Assembly: GCA_021740905.1 (NCBI GenBank)
Contig: JAIOYV010000074.1
Location: 1 to 34,606, forward strand
DNA length: 34,606 nucleotides
Source: Bacteroidales bacterium
Lineage (GTDB): Bacteria > Bacteroidota > Bacteroidia > Bacteroidales > M50B96
Direction: 5' to 3'
Made by a program: the position numbers and the translations under genes. Below are positions 16,073 through 22,777 of the stretch, in pieces. The notes under the pieces were generated by a model. That model was given only the letters and a program-made list of their open reading frames with translations, searched no databases and was not told the DNA's origin. Positions within the stretch are counted from its first letter, which is position 1; each line of letters begins with the position of its first letter.

Positions 16073-16102
16073 TTTTTGTTCGTAAAACTGCGAACAAAAA
16101 TA
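16073..16102 (-). promoter_or_regulatory. ArsR-type operator with overlapping -7 element (operator A)
   Basis: On the minus strand the core is GTTCGCAGTTTTACGAAC, a GTTCG-N8-CGAAC inverted repeat extended by T-rich and A-rich arms to 10 bp each. Directly overlapping it is TATTTTTG (complement of 16095-16102), a match to TAnnTTTG. It sits between the first arsR and the thioredoxin gene. Near-identical cores occur at 18249, 18587 and 17844. Confidence 0.75.
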
Positions 16103-16111
16103 AGAAAAATA

Positions 16112-16408
16112 TTATTGAAAGAAATTGGTCATGAGATTTTTAATTTCAGCCCAATTATCTTTGTTGATACAATACTTTATTTTTGGCGGATTAATTTCGC
16201 CCTGGATCAGGCCTGCATTTTTTAATACCTTTAAATGTTGCGACAAAGTTGATTTCGCAATCGGGAGGATTTCACTTAAGTCACCACTATAACAGCAACT
16301 TTGCTTTAACAAAAGCTGCAAAATATACAGCCGTACCGGATGCCCCATTGCTTTGGTGTACATGGCAATTTTCTTTTGTTCGGTCGAAATAATCTCGTTT
16401 GTATTCAT
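16112..16408 (-). CDS. ArsR/SmtB-family transcriptional regulator (left cassette)
   Basis: This 98-residue winged-helix regulator shows ALKNAGLIQG-type recognition features (PIAKSTLSQHLKVLKNAGLI) and a vicinal cysteine pair C38-C39 (QSCCYSGDL), plausible ligands for As(III) or Sb(III). A longer reading back to 16489 would add a hydrophobic segment, but it runs into the neighbouring gene's terminator and past a promoter-like box at 16427. The start MNTNEII at 16408 is therefore preferred. It is about 70% alike by eye to the regulator at 18271 and is followed by operator A. Repression that is relieved on metalloid binding is the family norm. Confidence 0.9.
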   Translation of the reverse strand: MNTNEIISTEQKKIAMYTKAMGHPVRLYILQLLLKQSCCYSGDLSEILPIAKSTLSQHLKVLKNAGLIQGEINPPKIKYCINKDNWAEIKNLMTNFFQ

Positions 16409-16426
16409 ATTTTCTGTTTTGATGCG

Positions 16427-16434
16427 CAAATGTA
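16427..16434 (-). promoter_or_regulatory. Candidate -7 element for the left arsR
   Basis: On the minus strand this reads TACATTTG (TAnnTTTG), 19 bases before the chosen start codon. The GTTCG-N8-CGAAC operator is not found here, so autoregulation of this copy is not supported. Confidence 0.45.
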
Positions 16435-16480
16435 CAAACATAAACCCTAAAAGGGCTACTATTCCGATTCCCAAAAAATA

Positions 16481-16517
16481 AGAAGCCATCCTGCATAAAA
16501 TTAGTGGGATGGCTTCT
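16481..16517 (-). terminator. Terminator of the cytochrome gene
   Basis: AGAAGCCATCC (16481-16491) pairs perfectly with GGATGGCTTCT (16507-16517) around a 15-base loop. On the minus strand the stem is followed by TATTTTTTGG. It lies 40 bases after the cytochrome stop codon. Confidence 0.75.
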
Positions 16518-16556
16518 CAGTTAGTAATGAAAAAATATGCAATAATTGAAAAGGAA

Positions 16557-17681
16557 CTAAATTTTCATCATACTCTTGGTCAATGTTTTATGTCCAACCC
16601 TCATTCGATAAACATACATTCCCGACTTTGCTTTTTGCCCCATTACATCTGTACCATCCCATTCCACAGAATGGCGACCCATATTATACTGCTCATCGGT
16701 GATGATAGTTTTAATATGTTGTCCATTAAGATTGTAGACATCGATAGTTACTTTTGATGGCTTTGCCAGTGAGAACTCTAAAGTTGTTTCTGAACCAAAC
16801 GGATTTGGAAAATTCTGCTTAATTGCAAAATTGTCCTGGGAATTATCAAATTCAGCCACACTAATTGAATGAGGATCGGCACCGTGACACTGAACACAAT
16901 CTTGCTTTACAGCTACATTGTCAACAATCCCACCGCCACCATGACAGGCATTGCAACTTGCAATAGTAGCTGGAGGAACATAAGCTGCCACAAAAGTACC
17001 GGCAAAATGGGCATTCAGCAATTCGACAGTTTTTGCTGCTACATCGCCAGCTACTCGGGCACATCGCTCCTTTCTTTCGTTGGAGCCAACACCGAAATTT
17101 GCCACATTGCACCACTCGGTAACAGATATATGACATAGGGGAGAACCACAAGCATTTTGATCCAATGTCATATCATGTGTAGTATTGCCAAACTGATGGG
17201 TTGTTGCATAGGTATTACTTATGGTAGTAGGAAATTGAGCTTGAGTGTACCAACCATATAATTCGTTAATTAAAATATCCGAATCAGCTTTCTCGCAAAC
17301 AAGCGCAATGGCTGCTCCACAACCTATTAATGTACCACATAAAGTTCCCCAACCAACACCGCCTCCATGTCCAAAAATCATCATTTTTGTTGGAAATTCT
17401 GCGTAAGTGCTTCCCACAGAAGTGCCTTGCAAGGCAGTGACAATAGCATCAAATGCACCTGCAGAACATGCATATCCGGCCCAGAAATTATCATGGCCTA
17501 AAATCCGTACTGCTTCTGGATCCAATGTGGCATAGGGCCACGGCCAGGCAGTTTTTGAGAACCCTTCAGCATCAACTTTTTTACTGTTCAACATGCCAAC
17601 ACCCATTACACCGGCAGTAACTCCGGCAGTAATAATAGCCGATTTCTTGAAAAAGTCATTACGTGTAATCTTTTCTTTCAT
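16557..17681 (-). CDS. Exported split-Soret-like dihaem cytochrome c with T9SS sorting domain
   Basis: This 374-residue protein starts with a Tat-like leader (TRNDFFKKSA, only one Arg of the usual twin pair). A domain of the C_GCAxxG_C_C type follows (about 50-215), with C72, C115, C121, C129, C178, C183 and C191. Two haem c motifs come next, C243-NAC-H247 and C262-VQC-H266. The end (about 284-374) is a T9SS type A domain (NFPNPFGSETTLEFSL ... GMYVYRMRVG). The first two parts match split-Soret cytochromes c; the sorting domain implies secretion to the cell surface. It sits between two diverging arsR cassettes and is preceded by a possible operator (17844) and a 24-codon mini-ORF, suggesting metalloid- or redox-linked expression. 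The electron partner is unknown. Confidence 0.85.
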   Translation of the reverse strand: MKEKITRNDFFKKSAIITAGVTAGVMGVGMLNSKKVDAEGFSKTAWPWPYATLDPEAVRILGHDNFWAGYACSAGAFDAIVTALQGTSVGSTYAEFPTKMMIFGHGGGVGWGTLCGTLIGCGAAIALVCEKADSDILINELYGWYTQAQFPTTISNTYATTHQFGNTTHDMTLDQNACGSPLCHISVTEWCNVANFGVGSNERKERCARVAGDVAAKTVELLNAHFAGTFVAAYVPPATIASCNACHGGGGIVDNVAVKQDCVQCHGADPHSISVAEFDNSQDNFAIKQNFPNPFGSETTLEFSLAKPSKVTIDVYNLNGQHIKTIITDEQYNMGRHSVEWDGTDVMGQKAKSGMYVYRMRVGHKTLTKSMMKI

Positions 17682-17748
17682 AATTTTATTTGTTTTGGTT
17701 ACTATTAAAAATACTATTGTTTATTGTATTTATTTATATTGAAGTTTA

Positions 17749-17823
17749 CTATAAAATACCAGAAGGAGGAGCTCTTAAAGCAGCTGAAATTTTCCAACAA
17801 TATTGTTTAAAGAGTTTGTACAT
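17749..17823 (-). CDS. Candidate 24-residue peptide ORF upstream of the cytochrome gene
   Basis: From ATG (complement of 17821-17823) the frame reads 24 codons to TAG. The peptide starts MYKLFKQYCWKIS and ends AALRAPPSGIL, with one Cys, one Trp and an Arg-Ala-Pro-Pro-Ser-Gly motif, a composition unlike random AT-rich DNA. AGG precedes the ATG closely. It begins 21 bases downstream of the possible operator D and ends 68 bases before the cytochrome start on the same strand, so it could be the first gene or a leader peptide of that transcript. I do not recognise the family. Confidence 0.4.
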   Translation of the reverse strand: MYKLFKQYCWKISAALRAPPSGIL

Positions 17824-17843
17824 CCTAAAATTGTTAGTTCGTC

Positions 17844-17861
17844 ATTCGTAAAAATACGAAT
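17844..17861 (-). promoter_or_regulatory. Probable ArsR-type operator before the mini-ORF/cytochrome unit (operator D)
   Basis: On the minus strand it reads ATTCGTATTTTTACGAAT, a TTCG-N8-CGAA inverted repeat closely like operators A-C but with the outer G/C replaced by A/T. TATTTTTA inside it is an imperfect TAnnTTTG. It lies 21 bases upstream of the mini-ORF. Confidence 0.5.
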
Positions 17862-18241
17862 TATAATAATATGAAGTTCAAATTGTAGTAGATACCTGTA
17901 GTATCCATTTGGGAGTGTTAGTAATTCGAAATTTGGCATAAATAATTTATATTATTAAATACTCAGATTATTAGTAATATATGAATAATACCAAAATAAA
18001 TATGGTAGGAATTCTATGTTTTAATATGTTGCAAAACATAATTATTTCATAAAAAGATAATGATGTACCATTTATTGCAACAATATCCTTGTTTCAACTT
18101 ATTTAATAAATAAAAATGAGGGAGAGCTTCCCACCTTTATTTAATACAAATTCAAATTACTGATAATATGATACATACATTCAATATCTATTTTTCTGTA
18201 AAAAATAGAATGATTCATAGTATGAATTATGGACTATTTAA

Positions 18242-18266
18242 TATCTTTGTTCGACTTTTATCGAAC
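18242..18266 (+). promoter_or_regulatory. Promoter and operator of the right arsR (operator B)
   Basis: TATCTTTG (18242-18249) matches the -7 consensus and shares its last G with GTTCGACTTTTATCGAAC (18249-18266), a GTTCG-N8-CGAAC inverted repeat. The operator would cover the transcription start, consistent with repression by the ArsR encoded 4 bases further on. Confidence 0.75.
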
Positions 18267-18270
18267 TGAA

Positions 18271-18570
18271 ATGAAGATCAGTGATATTTATACAGAAGAT
18301 CAAAAAAAGATTGCACGATACGCGAAAGCCCTTGGGCATCCTCTTCGGATTTATTTGCTTGAATTGCTTTCACAGCAAGCTTGTTGCTATAGCGGCGATT
18401 TAACCGAGGAGTTGCCCATTGCTAAATCTTCCCTTTCTCATCATCTTAGCGAACTAAAAAATGCAGGTCTTATTCAAGGCGACATCGAAGGCCCAAAGAT
18501 TAAATATTGTGTTAATATGGAGAATTGGAAAGAAGCACAGGATTTATTTCAATCATTCTTAAAAATTTAA
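18271..18570 (+). CDS. ArsR/SmtB-family transcriptional regulator (right cassette)
   Basis: This 99-residue winged-helix protein is closely related to the regulator at 16112-16408. The cysteine pair C38-C39 (QACCYSGDL) and the recognition helix region PIAKSSLSHHLSELKNAGL are both kept. An upstream in-frame ATG at 18229 would place the promoter and operator inside the gene, so MKISDIYTED at 18271 is the chosen start. Its own operator B overlaps the promoter and operator C lies just after the gene, so it likely represses itself and the downstream redox/efflux genes until metalloid binds. Confidence 0.92.
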   Translation: MKISDIYTEDQKKIARYAKALGHPLRIYLLELLSQQACCYSGDLTEELPIAKSSLSHHLSELKNAGLIQGDIEGPKIKYCVNMENWKEAQDLFQSFLKI

Positions 18571-18586
18571 AAAAAATTTATAGAAT

Positions 18587-18608
18587 ATGTTCGCATTTCT
18601 ACGAACAT
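18587..18608 (+). promoter_or_regulatory. ArsR-type operator between arsR and thioredoxin gene (operator C)
   Basis: ATGTTCG (18587-18593), 8 bases, then CGAACAT (18602-18608); the core GTTCGCATTTCTACGAAC differs from operator A at only two positions. Its location between arsR and the thioredoxin gene is the same as operator A in the left cassette. No good -7 box is seen here. Confidence 0.7.
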
Positions 18609-18636
18609 CGAACTTATGAACAAATACAACAAAATT

Positions 18637-18873
18637 ATGGAAATTAAGATTTTAGGTACAGGTTGCCCTAAGTGCAAAGCTCTTGAAAAGGCAACACGCG
18701 AAGTGGTTGAACGAAACGGGATTTATGCCATCATCTCGAAAGTAGAAGACATTATGGATATTATGCAATACGATGTGATATCTACGCCTGCATTAGTTGT
18801 GAACGAAAAGGTAGAAATAAAAGGCCGTATCCCTTCCGAAGAAGAAATTAAAAGAATTTTAAGTAAATATTAA
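18637..18873 (+). CDS. Small thioredoxin-like redox protein (right cassette)
   Basis: This 78-residue protein is the paralogue of the left-cassette thioredoxin: active site GTGCPKCKAL and cis-proline loop VISTPALVVNEK. I start it at MEIKILG (18637) by comparison with that paralogue; an in-frame ATG at 18616 would add seven residues (MNKYNKI) and cannot be excluded. Proteins of this size are cytoplasmic and keep partner disulfides reduced. It leads the series thioredoxin, ArsF-like, CcdA/ArsG-like, ArsP-like, which together could feed electrons across the membrane and export reduced arsenicals. Confidence 0.87.
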   Translation: MEIKILGTGCPKCKALEKATREVVERNGIYAIISKVEDIMDIMQYDVISTPALVVNEKVEIKGRIPSEEEIKRILSKY

Positions 18874-18893
18874 TCAGAAAATCCGATACTATT

Positions 18894-19304
18894 ATGAAAC
18901 AAATTGGTAGGTTCAGTTTAGCCTTTGTGCTACTATTTACAGTGTTTTCGTGCTTGGCACAAGAAAACCATCAGCAAATTTCACCTAAAGTTGAAGTCTA
19001 TTATTTTTACTTTACCCAGCGCTGCAATACTTGCATTTCGGTTGAAGAGAATGCAAAACTGGCAGTCGAATCTTTATTTCCCGATCATGTAAAAAAGGGA
19101 GAATATATTTTTAAAGGGATTAATCTCGATGAAAAAAGTAGCGATGAAATTGCCAGGAAATTAAAAATTGGTGGACAAACATTAATCGTAGTGAGTGGCG
19201 ATAAAACTAAAGACATTACAAGCGAAGGTTTTATGAATGCCCACAACCTTGACAAAATGAAAGCGGAAATCAAAAAAGCAGTTACTGAAGTTTTAAAAGG
19301 TTGA
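18894..19304 (+). CDS. ArsF-like exported thioredoxin-fold protein (right cassette)
   Basis: This 136-residue protein has an N-terminal export signal ending in VFSCLAQ, which could be read either as a lipobox (Cys20) or as a signal peptidase I site. The mature part carries YYFYFTQRCNTCISVE with a CxxC pair and ends with KAEIKKAVTEVLKG, matching its paralogue at 15351. The family is named after ArsF of the arsEFG nitroaryl-arsenical system, but the reaction is not proven here. Its stop codon lies 5 bases before the permease start, which suggests that the exported thiol protein and the permease act together. Confidence 0.8.
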   Translation: MKQIGRFSLAFVLLFTVFSCLAQENHQQISPKVEVYYFYFTQRCNTCISVEENAKLAVESLFPDHVKKGEYIFKGINLDEKSSDEIARKLKIGGQTLIVVSGDKTKDITSEGFMNAHNLDKMKAEIKKAVTEVLKG

Positions 19305-19309
19305 TTTAT

Positions 19310-20011
19310 ATGGAATTCCTACAAAATATTTTAGAAAATACCCAGTATTCGTTTGTCACTGCCCTGGTATTGGGTTTGATGACAGCCATAAGCCCCTGCC
19401 CATTGGCAACGAATATTTCGGCCATCGGGTTTATTAGCCGCGATTTAGAAAATCGCAACAGGGTATTTATCAATGGGCTTGTTTATACTTTAGGAAGGGT
19501 AATAGGCTACACGGGCCTGGCATTTATCCTTTTTCTTGGAGCCGATCAAATGAACATCTCTTTGTTGTTTCAAGGTTGGGGCGAAAAAATCCTGGGTCCC
19601 TTGTTGATTTTGATCGGCCTTTTTATGTTGGACATAATCAAGCTTAAAATACCAGGTTTTTCTGGCCTTACCGATAAAATGGGAGAAAAAAGCAAAAGGA
19701 GCTATTTGAGTACCCTTCTTTTAGGTGTGGTGTTCGCCCTTGCTTTTTGTCCATATAGCGGCGTGCTTTACTTTATGATGCTGATCCCCATGACCATAGC
19801 CAGTGCCAGTGGGTTATACCTGCCTGTAATTTATGCTATTGCCACAGGGATACCGGTAATTATTTTTGCCTGGTTGCTGGCCTTTGCAGTGGGTAATGTT
19901 GGTAAATTATACAACCATATCAAAACCTTCGAGTTTTGGTTTCGTCGGGTTGTATCGGTACTTTTTATTGGTGTGGGCATTTATTATGTCATTATCATTT
20001 TTGTTTTGTAA
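19310..20011 (+). CDS. CcdA/DsbD-type membrane protein, ArsG-like permease
   Basis: This 233-residue integral membrane protein has about six hydrophobic segments and the paired cysteines of the CcdA fold, C30-P (AISPCPLATN) and C147-P (LAFCPYSGV). CcdA-type proteins pass reducing equivalents from cytoplasmic thioredoxin to exported thiol proteins. The ArsG subgroup, defined in the arsEFG locus, is described as an efflux permease for trivalent aromatic arsenicals. Next to the exported ArsF-like CxxC protein both readings fit, and electron transfer to that protein seems the simpler one. ATG 19310 is preferred over an overlapping TTG at 19301. Confidence 0.85.
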   Translation: MEFLQNILENTQYSFVTALVLGLMTAISPCPLATNISAIGFISRDLENRNRVFINGLVYTLGRVIGYTGLAFILFLGADQMNISLLFQGWGEKILGPLLILIGLFMLDIIKLKIPGFSGLTDKMGEKSKRSYLSTLLLGVVFALAFCPYSGVLYFMMLIPMTIASASGLYLPVIYAIATGIPVIIFAWLLAFAVGNVGKLYNHIKTFEFWFRRVVSVLFIGVGIYYVIIIFVL

Positions 20012-20056
20012 TTAATCATCTGAGGATAATCAAAATAGCACCTTATAAAATCAACT

Positions 20057-21379
20057 ATGGAATTTAAAAAAGAAATAAAAATCCTGTTTTGGATGATCGC
20101 TGTATTTCTTGGCATTTTCTTTCTTCCCATCGACAGCACCGTGTTCAAAACAGCAATTGATGCCACACTCGATTTGGCTAAATGGTATGCGCAAGAACAT
20201 GTAATTCTATGCTTGTTGCCTGCTTTTTTCATTGCTGGTGTAATATCGGTATTTGTAAGCCAGGGAGCAGTAATGAAATATTTTGGGGCGAAAGCAAAAA
20301 AATGGGTAGCCTATACGGTTGCTTCTGTCTCAGGGACTATTTTAGCGGTATGCAGTTGCACTATCCTACCCCTGTTTTCCAGCATTCATAAACGAGGTGC
20401 AGGATTAGGGCCGGCTATTGCTTTTCTGTATTCGGGACCAGCTATCAATATCTTAGCAATTATCCTTACTGCCCGGATACTGGGATTTGAAATGGGAATT
20501 GCCCGTGTAATTGGTGCCGTTTTATTTGCCGTTGTTATTGGTTCGGCAATGTCGTTTATTTATAGAAAAGAAGAAAAAGCTAAACGTGAAGAGCAAATCA
20601 ATTTCCCCTACGTACCCGAGAAGCGCCCAATGTGGAAAACTGCATTCCATTTCTTTGCTTTGGTGCTAATCCTGGTTTTTGCCAACTGGGGAAAACCAGG
20701 TGAAGGTGTAACGAGTGGTGGTCTTTATTGGTTGTGGGCCTATAAATGGTATATCACATCTGTCTTCGGATTACTTCTAATTTATTCGTTGATATATATT
20801 TTAAAGCTTAAGTGGCAACATGTGATACTTGCAGCAATTGTTACTGCCGTTGCCGCATTGCTTACTTCTTCTCCATTAATTCCTATGGTTGTTGGGATTG
20901 CCGGTATTAGCATGATTACGCTAATTGATAAAACCGATCCTGACAATAAAGAGTGGACTATTTCTACCTGGGATTTTGCCAAACAAATTATGCCTCTTTT
21001 GGCCATTGGGGTTGTAATTGCCGGTTTCTTGCTTGGTTCGACACACGACAATACAGCAATTGCCGGGATTATCCCCAATGAGTGGATTGCAAAACTGGTT
21101 GGAGGAAATTCTGTGTTTTCCAATTTTTTCGCCTCCATTGTTGGGGCATTTATGTATTTCGCCACACTTACCGAAGTTCCTATTTTGCAAGGATTAATGG
21201 CTGCCGGAATGGGCAAAGGCCCTGCCCTGGCTTTACTGTTGGCTGGTCCATCACTATCATTGCCCAACATGCTTGTTATACGAGGGATAATAGGTACACA
21301 AAAAACAACAGTCTATGTATTGCTTGTAGTTGTTATGGCCACAATTACAGGCTTAAGTTACGGTGTAATAATGGGATAA
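20057..21379 (+). CDS. ArsP/YraQ-type (PF03773) permease
   Basis: This 440-residue permease has about ten membrane segments and the repeated family signatures CSCTILPLFSSIHKRGAG with a GPAINILAI partner, and later LTEVPILQGLMAAGMGKGPA. Cysteines C99 and C101 lie in the first signature, as in ArsP, where cysteines near this place bind trivalent methyl- or aryl-arsenicals. PF03773 also contains permeases of unknown substrate, so organoarsenical export is inferred from the arsR, ArsF and ArsG-like neighbours. It lies 45 bases after the CcdA-like gene in the same operon. Confidence 0.88.
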   Translation: MEFKKEIKILFWMIAVFLGIFFLPIDSTVFKTAIDATLDLAKWYAQEHVILCLLPAFFIAGVISVFVSQGAVMKYFGAKAKKWVAYTVASVSGTILAVCSCTILPLFSSIHKRGAGLGPAIAFLYSGPAINILAIILTARILGFEMGIARVIGAVLFAVVIGSAMSFIYRKEEKAKREEQINFPYVPEKRPMWKTAFHFFALVLILVFANWGKPGEGVTSGGLYWLWAYKWYITSVFGLLLIYSLIYILKLKWQHVILAAIVTAVAALLTSSPLIPMVVGIAGISMITLIDKTDPDNKEWTISTWDFAKQIMPLLAIGVVIAGFLLGSTHDNTAIAGIIPNEWIAKLVGGNSVFSNFFASIVGAFMYFATLTEVPILQGLMAAGMGKGPALALLLAGPSLSLPNMLVIRGIIGTQKTTVYVLLVVVMATITGLSYGVIMG

Positions 21380-21390
21380 AATTATTTAGT

Positions 21391-22164
21391 ATGAAAACAA
21401 AAACATTAGGATTTATTGGAGGCGGAAGGATTACGAAGATTTTTCTTCATGCTTTTGAAATGCAAAAAACTGAATTAAACTCAATTGTAGTGTGTGATAC
21501 CAACATGGCAATTTTGGAGGATTTAAAAAGGCAATTCCCGAAAATTCAAATTACCGATTCGTGTGCAATAACAGCTCAACAGGAAATTGTCTTTATTGCT
21601 TTACACCCACCGGTAATAATGGAAACACTGGAATTACTAAAGGACTCAGTTTCTGAAAACACTCTGGTAATTTCATTGGCGCCAAAAATCACAATCGAAA
21701 AAATAGCCCAAAAATTGGTGACAAAAAATATCGCCAGGATGATCCCCAACGCTACCACATTCATAAACAGGGGCTACAACCCGATTTGTTTTTCGTCTGG
21801 ATTCTCAAACGAGGATAAACAGTTTTTGCTTGAAATGTTTTCGCCCTTTGGAGACACATTTGAAGTCGCTGAAAACAAACTGGAAGGTTACGCCATGGTT
21901 TCGGCCATGTTGCCAACCTATTTTTGGTTTCAATGGAATGAGCTAATAAAACTTGGCACTCTGATGGATTTGACCGAGCAAGAAAGCATTGCATCCGTTC
22001 ACAAGTCGCTTGTTGCTTCGGTCGATCTCATGTTTCAGTCAAAGCTTTCGTATGACCAGCTTGTTGATTTGATCCCTGTAAAACCAATTGCCGAACACGA
22101 ATCTCAGATAACCGAAATATTCCACTCGAAATTATTGGGGTTGTATCAAAAGATCAAACCTTGA
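21391..22164 (+). CDS. Pyrroline-5-carboxylate reductase-like Rossmann oxidoreductase
   Basis: This 257-residue protein starts with an NAD(P)-binding motif GFIGGGRITKIFLHAF and continues as in the ProC/F420-NADP oxidoreductase group (IVFIALHPPVIMETLEL, ISLAPKITIEKIA, ARMIPNATTFINRGYN). The C-terminal helical dimerisation half is present but diverged. It lies 11 bases after the ArsP-like gene and 2 bases before a membrane thioredoxin gene, so it belongs to the metalloid operon rather than to proline synthesis. The substrate is unknown. The frame runs open far upstream through the permease gene, but ATG 21391 is the only start that makes sense. Confidence 0.82.
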   Translation: MKTKTLGFIGGGRITKIFLHAFEMQKTELNSIVVCDTNMAILEDLKRQFPKIQITDSCAITAQQEIVFIALHPPVIMETLELLKDSVSENTLVISLAPKITIEKIAQKLVTKNIARMIPNATTFINRGYNPICFSSGFSNEDKQFLLEMFSPFGDTFEVAENKLEGYAMVSAMLPTYFWFQWNELIKLGTLMDLTEQESIASVHKSLVASVDLMFQSKLSYDQLVDLIPVKPIAEHESQITEIFHSKLLGLYQKIKP

Positions 22165-22166
22165 AA

Positions 22167-22622
22167 ATGGTCAGGAGAATTCTCCCTTGGGTTGTTTTTG
22201 TTTTGCTTATAGGACTGATTATTATTGGTTTCTCGGTAAAAGACAAAATGAACCACTATGTTGCGAAAGTTTTGCAGGATCAGGCCAGCCCGCAAGTCAG
22301 GGAATCGGGGTTAGCCTTTATTGATTCATTGTACAATTATACAAAAAATGCTTTGGAATATAAAATCACTTTTCTTGAATTTGGGGCCAAAGGATGTAGT
22401 TCTTGCAGGATGATGGAGACAGTGATGGCTGAAATCAAGCTGAGGTACCCCGATGTTGTAAATGTGGTCTTCATTAATGTACATGTACCAGAAAATCTTG
22501 ATTTAATGCGATCGCTTGGTATTGTTGCCATTCCAACCCAGCTTTTGCTCGATAAAAATGGGAATGAGTTTTTCAGGCATACGGGCTATTTGTCGGCCTC
22601 CGAACTTGAAAAGAATTTTTAA
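22167..22622 (+). CDS. Membrane-anchored thioredoxin-like protein
   Basis: This 151-residue protein has an N-terminal membrane anchor (about 5-24, ILPWVVFVLLIGLIIIGFSV) and a thioredoxin fold facing outside, with active site GAKGCSSCRMME and the cis-proline loop GIVAIPTQLLLDKNG. It begins 2 bases after the stop codon of the Rossmann gene and is the last gene of the right cassette operon. It could accept electrons from the CcdA/ArsG-like protein and pass them to exported thiol partners. An overlapping TTG start at 22161 is less likely. Confidence 0.87.
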   Translation: MVRRILPWVVFVLLIGLIIIGFSVKDKMNHYVAKVLQDQASPQVRESGLAFIDSLYNYTKNALEYKITFLEFGAKGCSSCRMMETVMAEIKLRYPDVVNVVFINVHVPENLDLMRSLGIVAIPTQLLLDKNGNEFFRHTGYLSASELEKNF

Positions 22623-22737
22623 AATCCAGACTGGACATCAATGAATTGGTTAGCATCAAAATCAAAATATCCAATATTCAACTGTCAATGTGAAAACATC
22701 TGTTCCTGTTAAAAAATCACAAAATATTTTAAATGAC

Positions 22738-22769
22738 TGTTTAATGTCGTATGTTTGCGACATTAAACA
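22738..22769 (+). promoter_or_regulatory. Operator enclosing the -7 element of the third arsR
   Basis: TGTTTAATGTCG (22738-22749) and its exact complement CGACATTAAACA (22758-22769) enclose exactly the 8 bases TATGTTTG, a perfect TAnnTTTG -7 element. The start codon lies 8 bases later. A repressor bound here would cover the promoter core. The half-site TGTCG differs from the GTTCG of operators A-C but the N8 spacing is the same. Confidence 0.85.
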
Positions 22770-22777
22770 TTTACTCT

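Larger units (their letters stand above)
17682..18270. other. AT-rich divergent control region between cytochrome and right arsR
   Basis: This 589-base stretch holds no conventional gene. It contains the mini-ORF (17749-17823), a possible operator (17844-17861), a hairpin CTATTTTT/AAAAAATAG near 18188, an inverted repeat ATGTTTT/AAAACAT near 18017, and the arsR2 promoter-operator (18242-18266). A further 23-codon reading from 17981 on the plus strand looks non-coding. Confidence 0.6.

Noticed and set aside
16409-16489. N-terminal extension of the left ArsR adding a membrane segment
   Set aside because: It would start inside the cytochrome terminator and include a TAnnTTTG box; the paralogue has no such extension.
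18229-18270. N-terminal extension of the right ArsR
   Set aside because: It would place the promoter and operator B inside the coding sequence; MKISDIY aligns with the paralogue start.
21082-21390. Long upstream extension of the Rossmann oxidoreductase
   Set aside because: It is an open frame inside the permease gene with a non-protein-like composition; the NAD(P)-binding motif starts right after ATG 21391.
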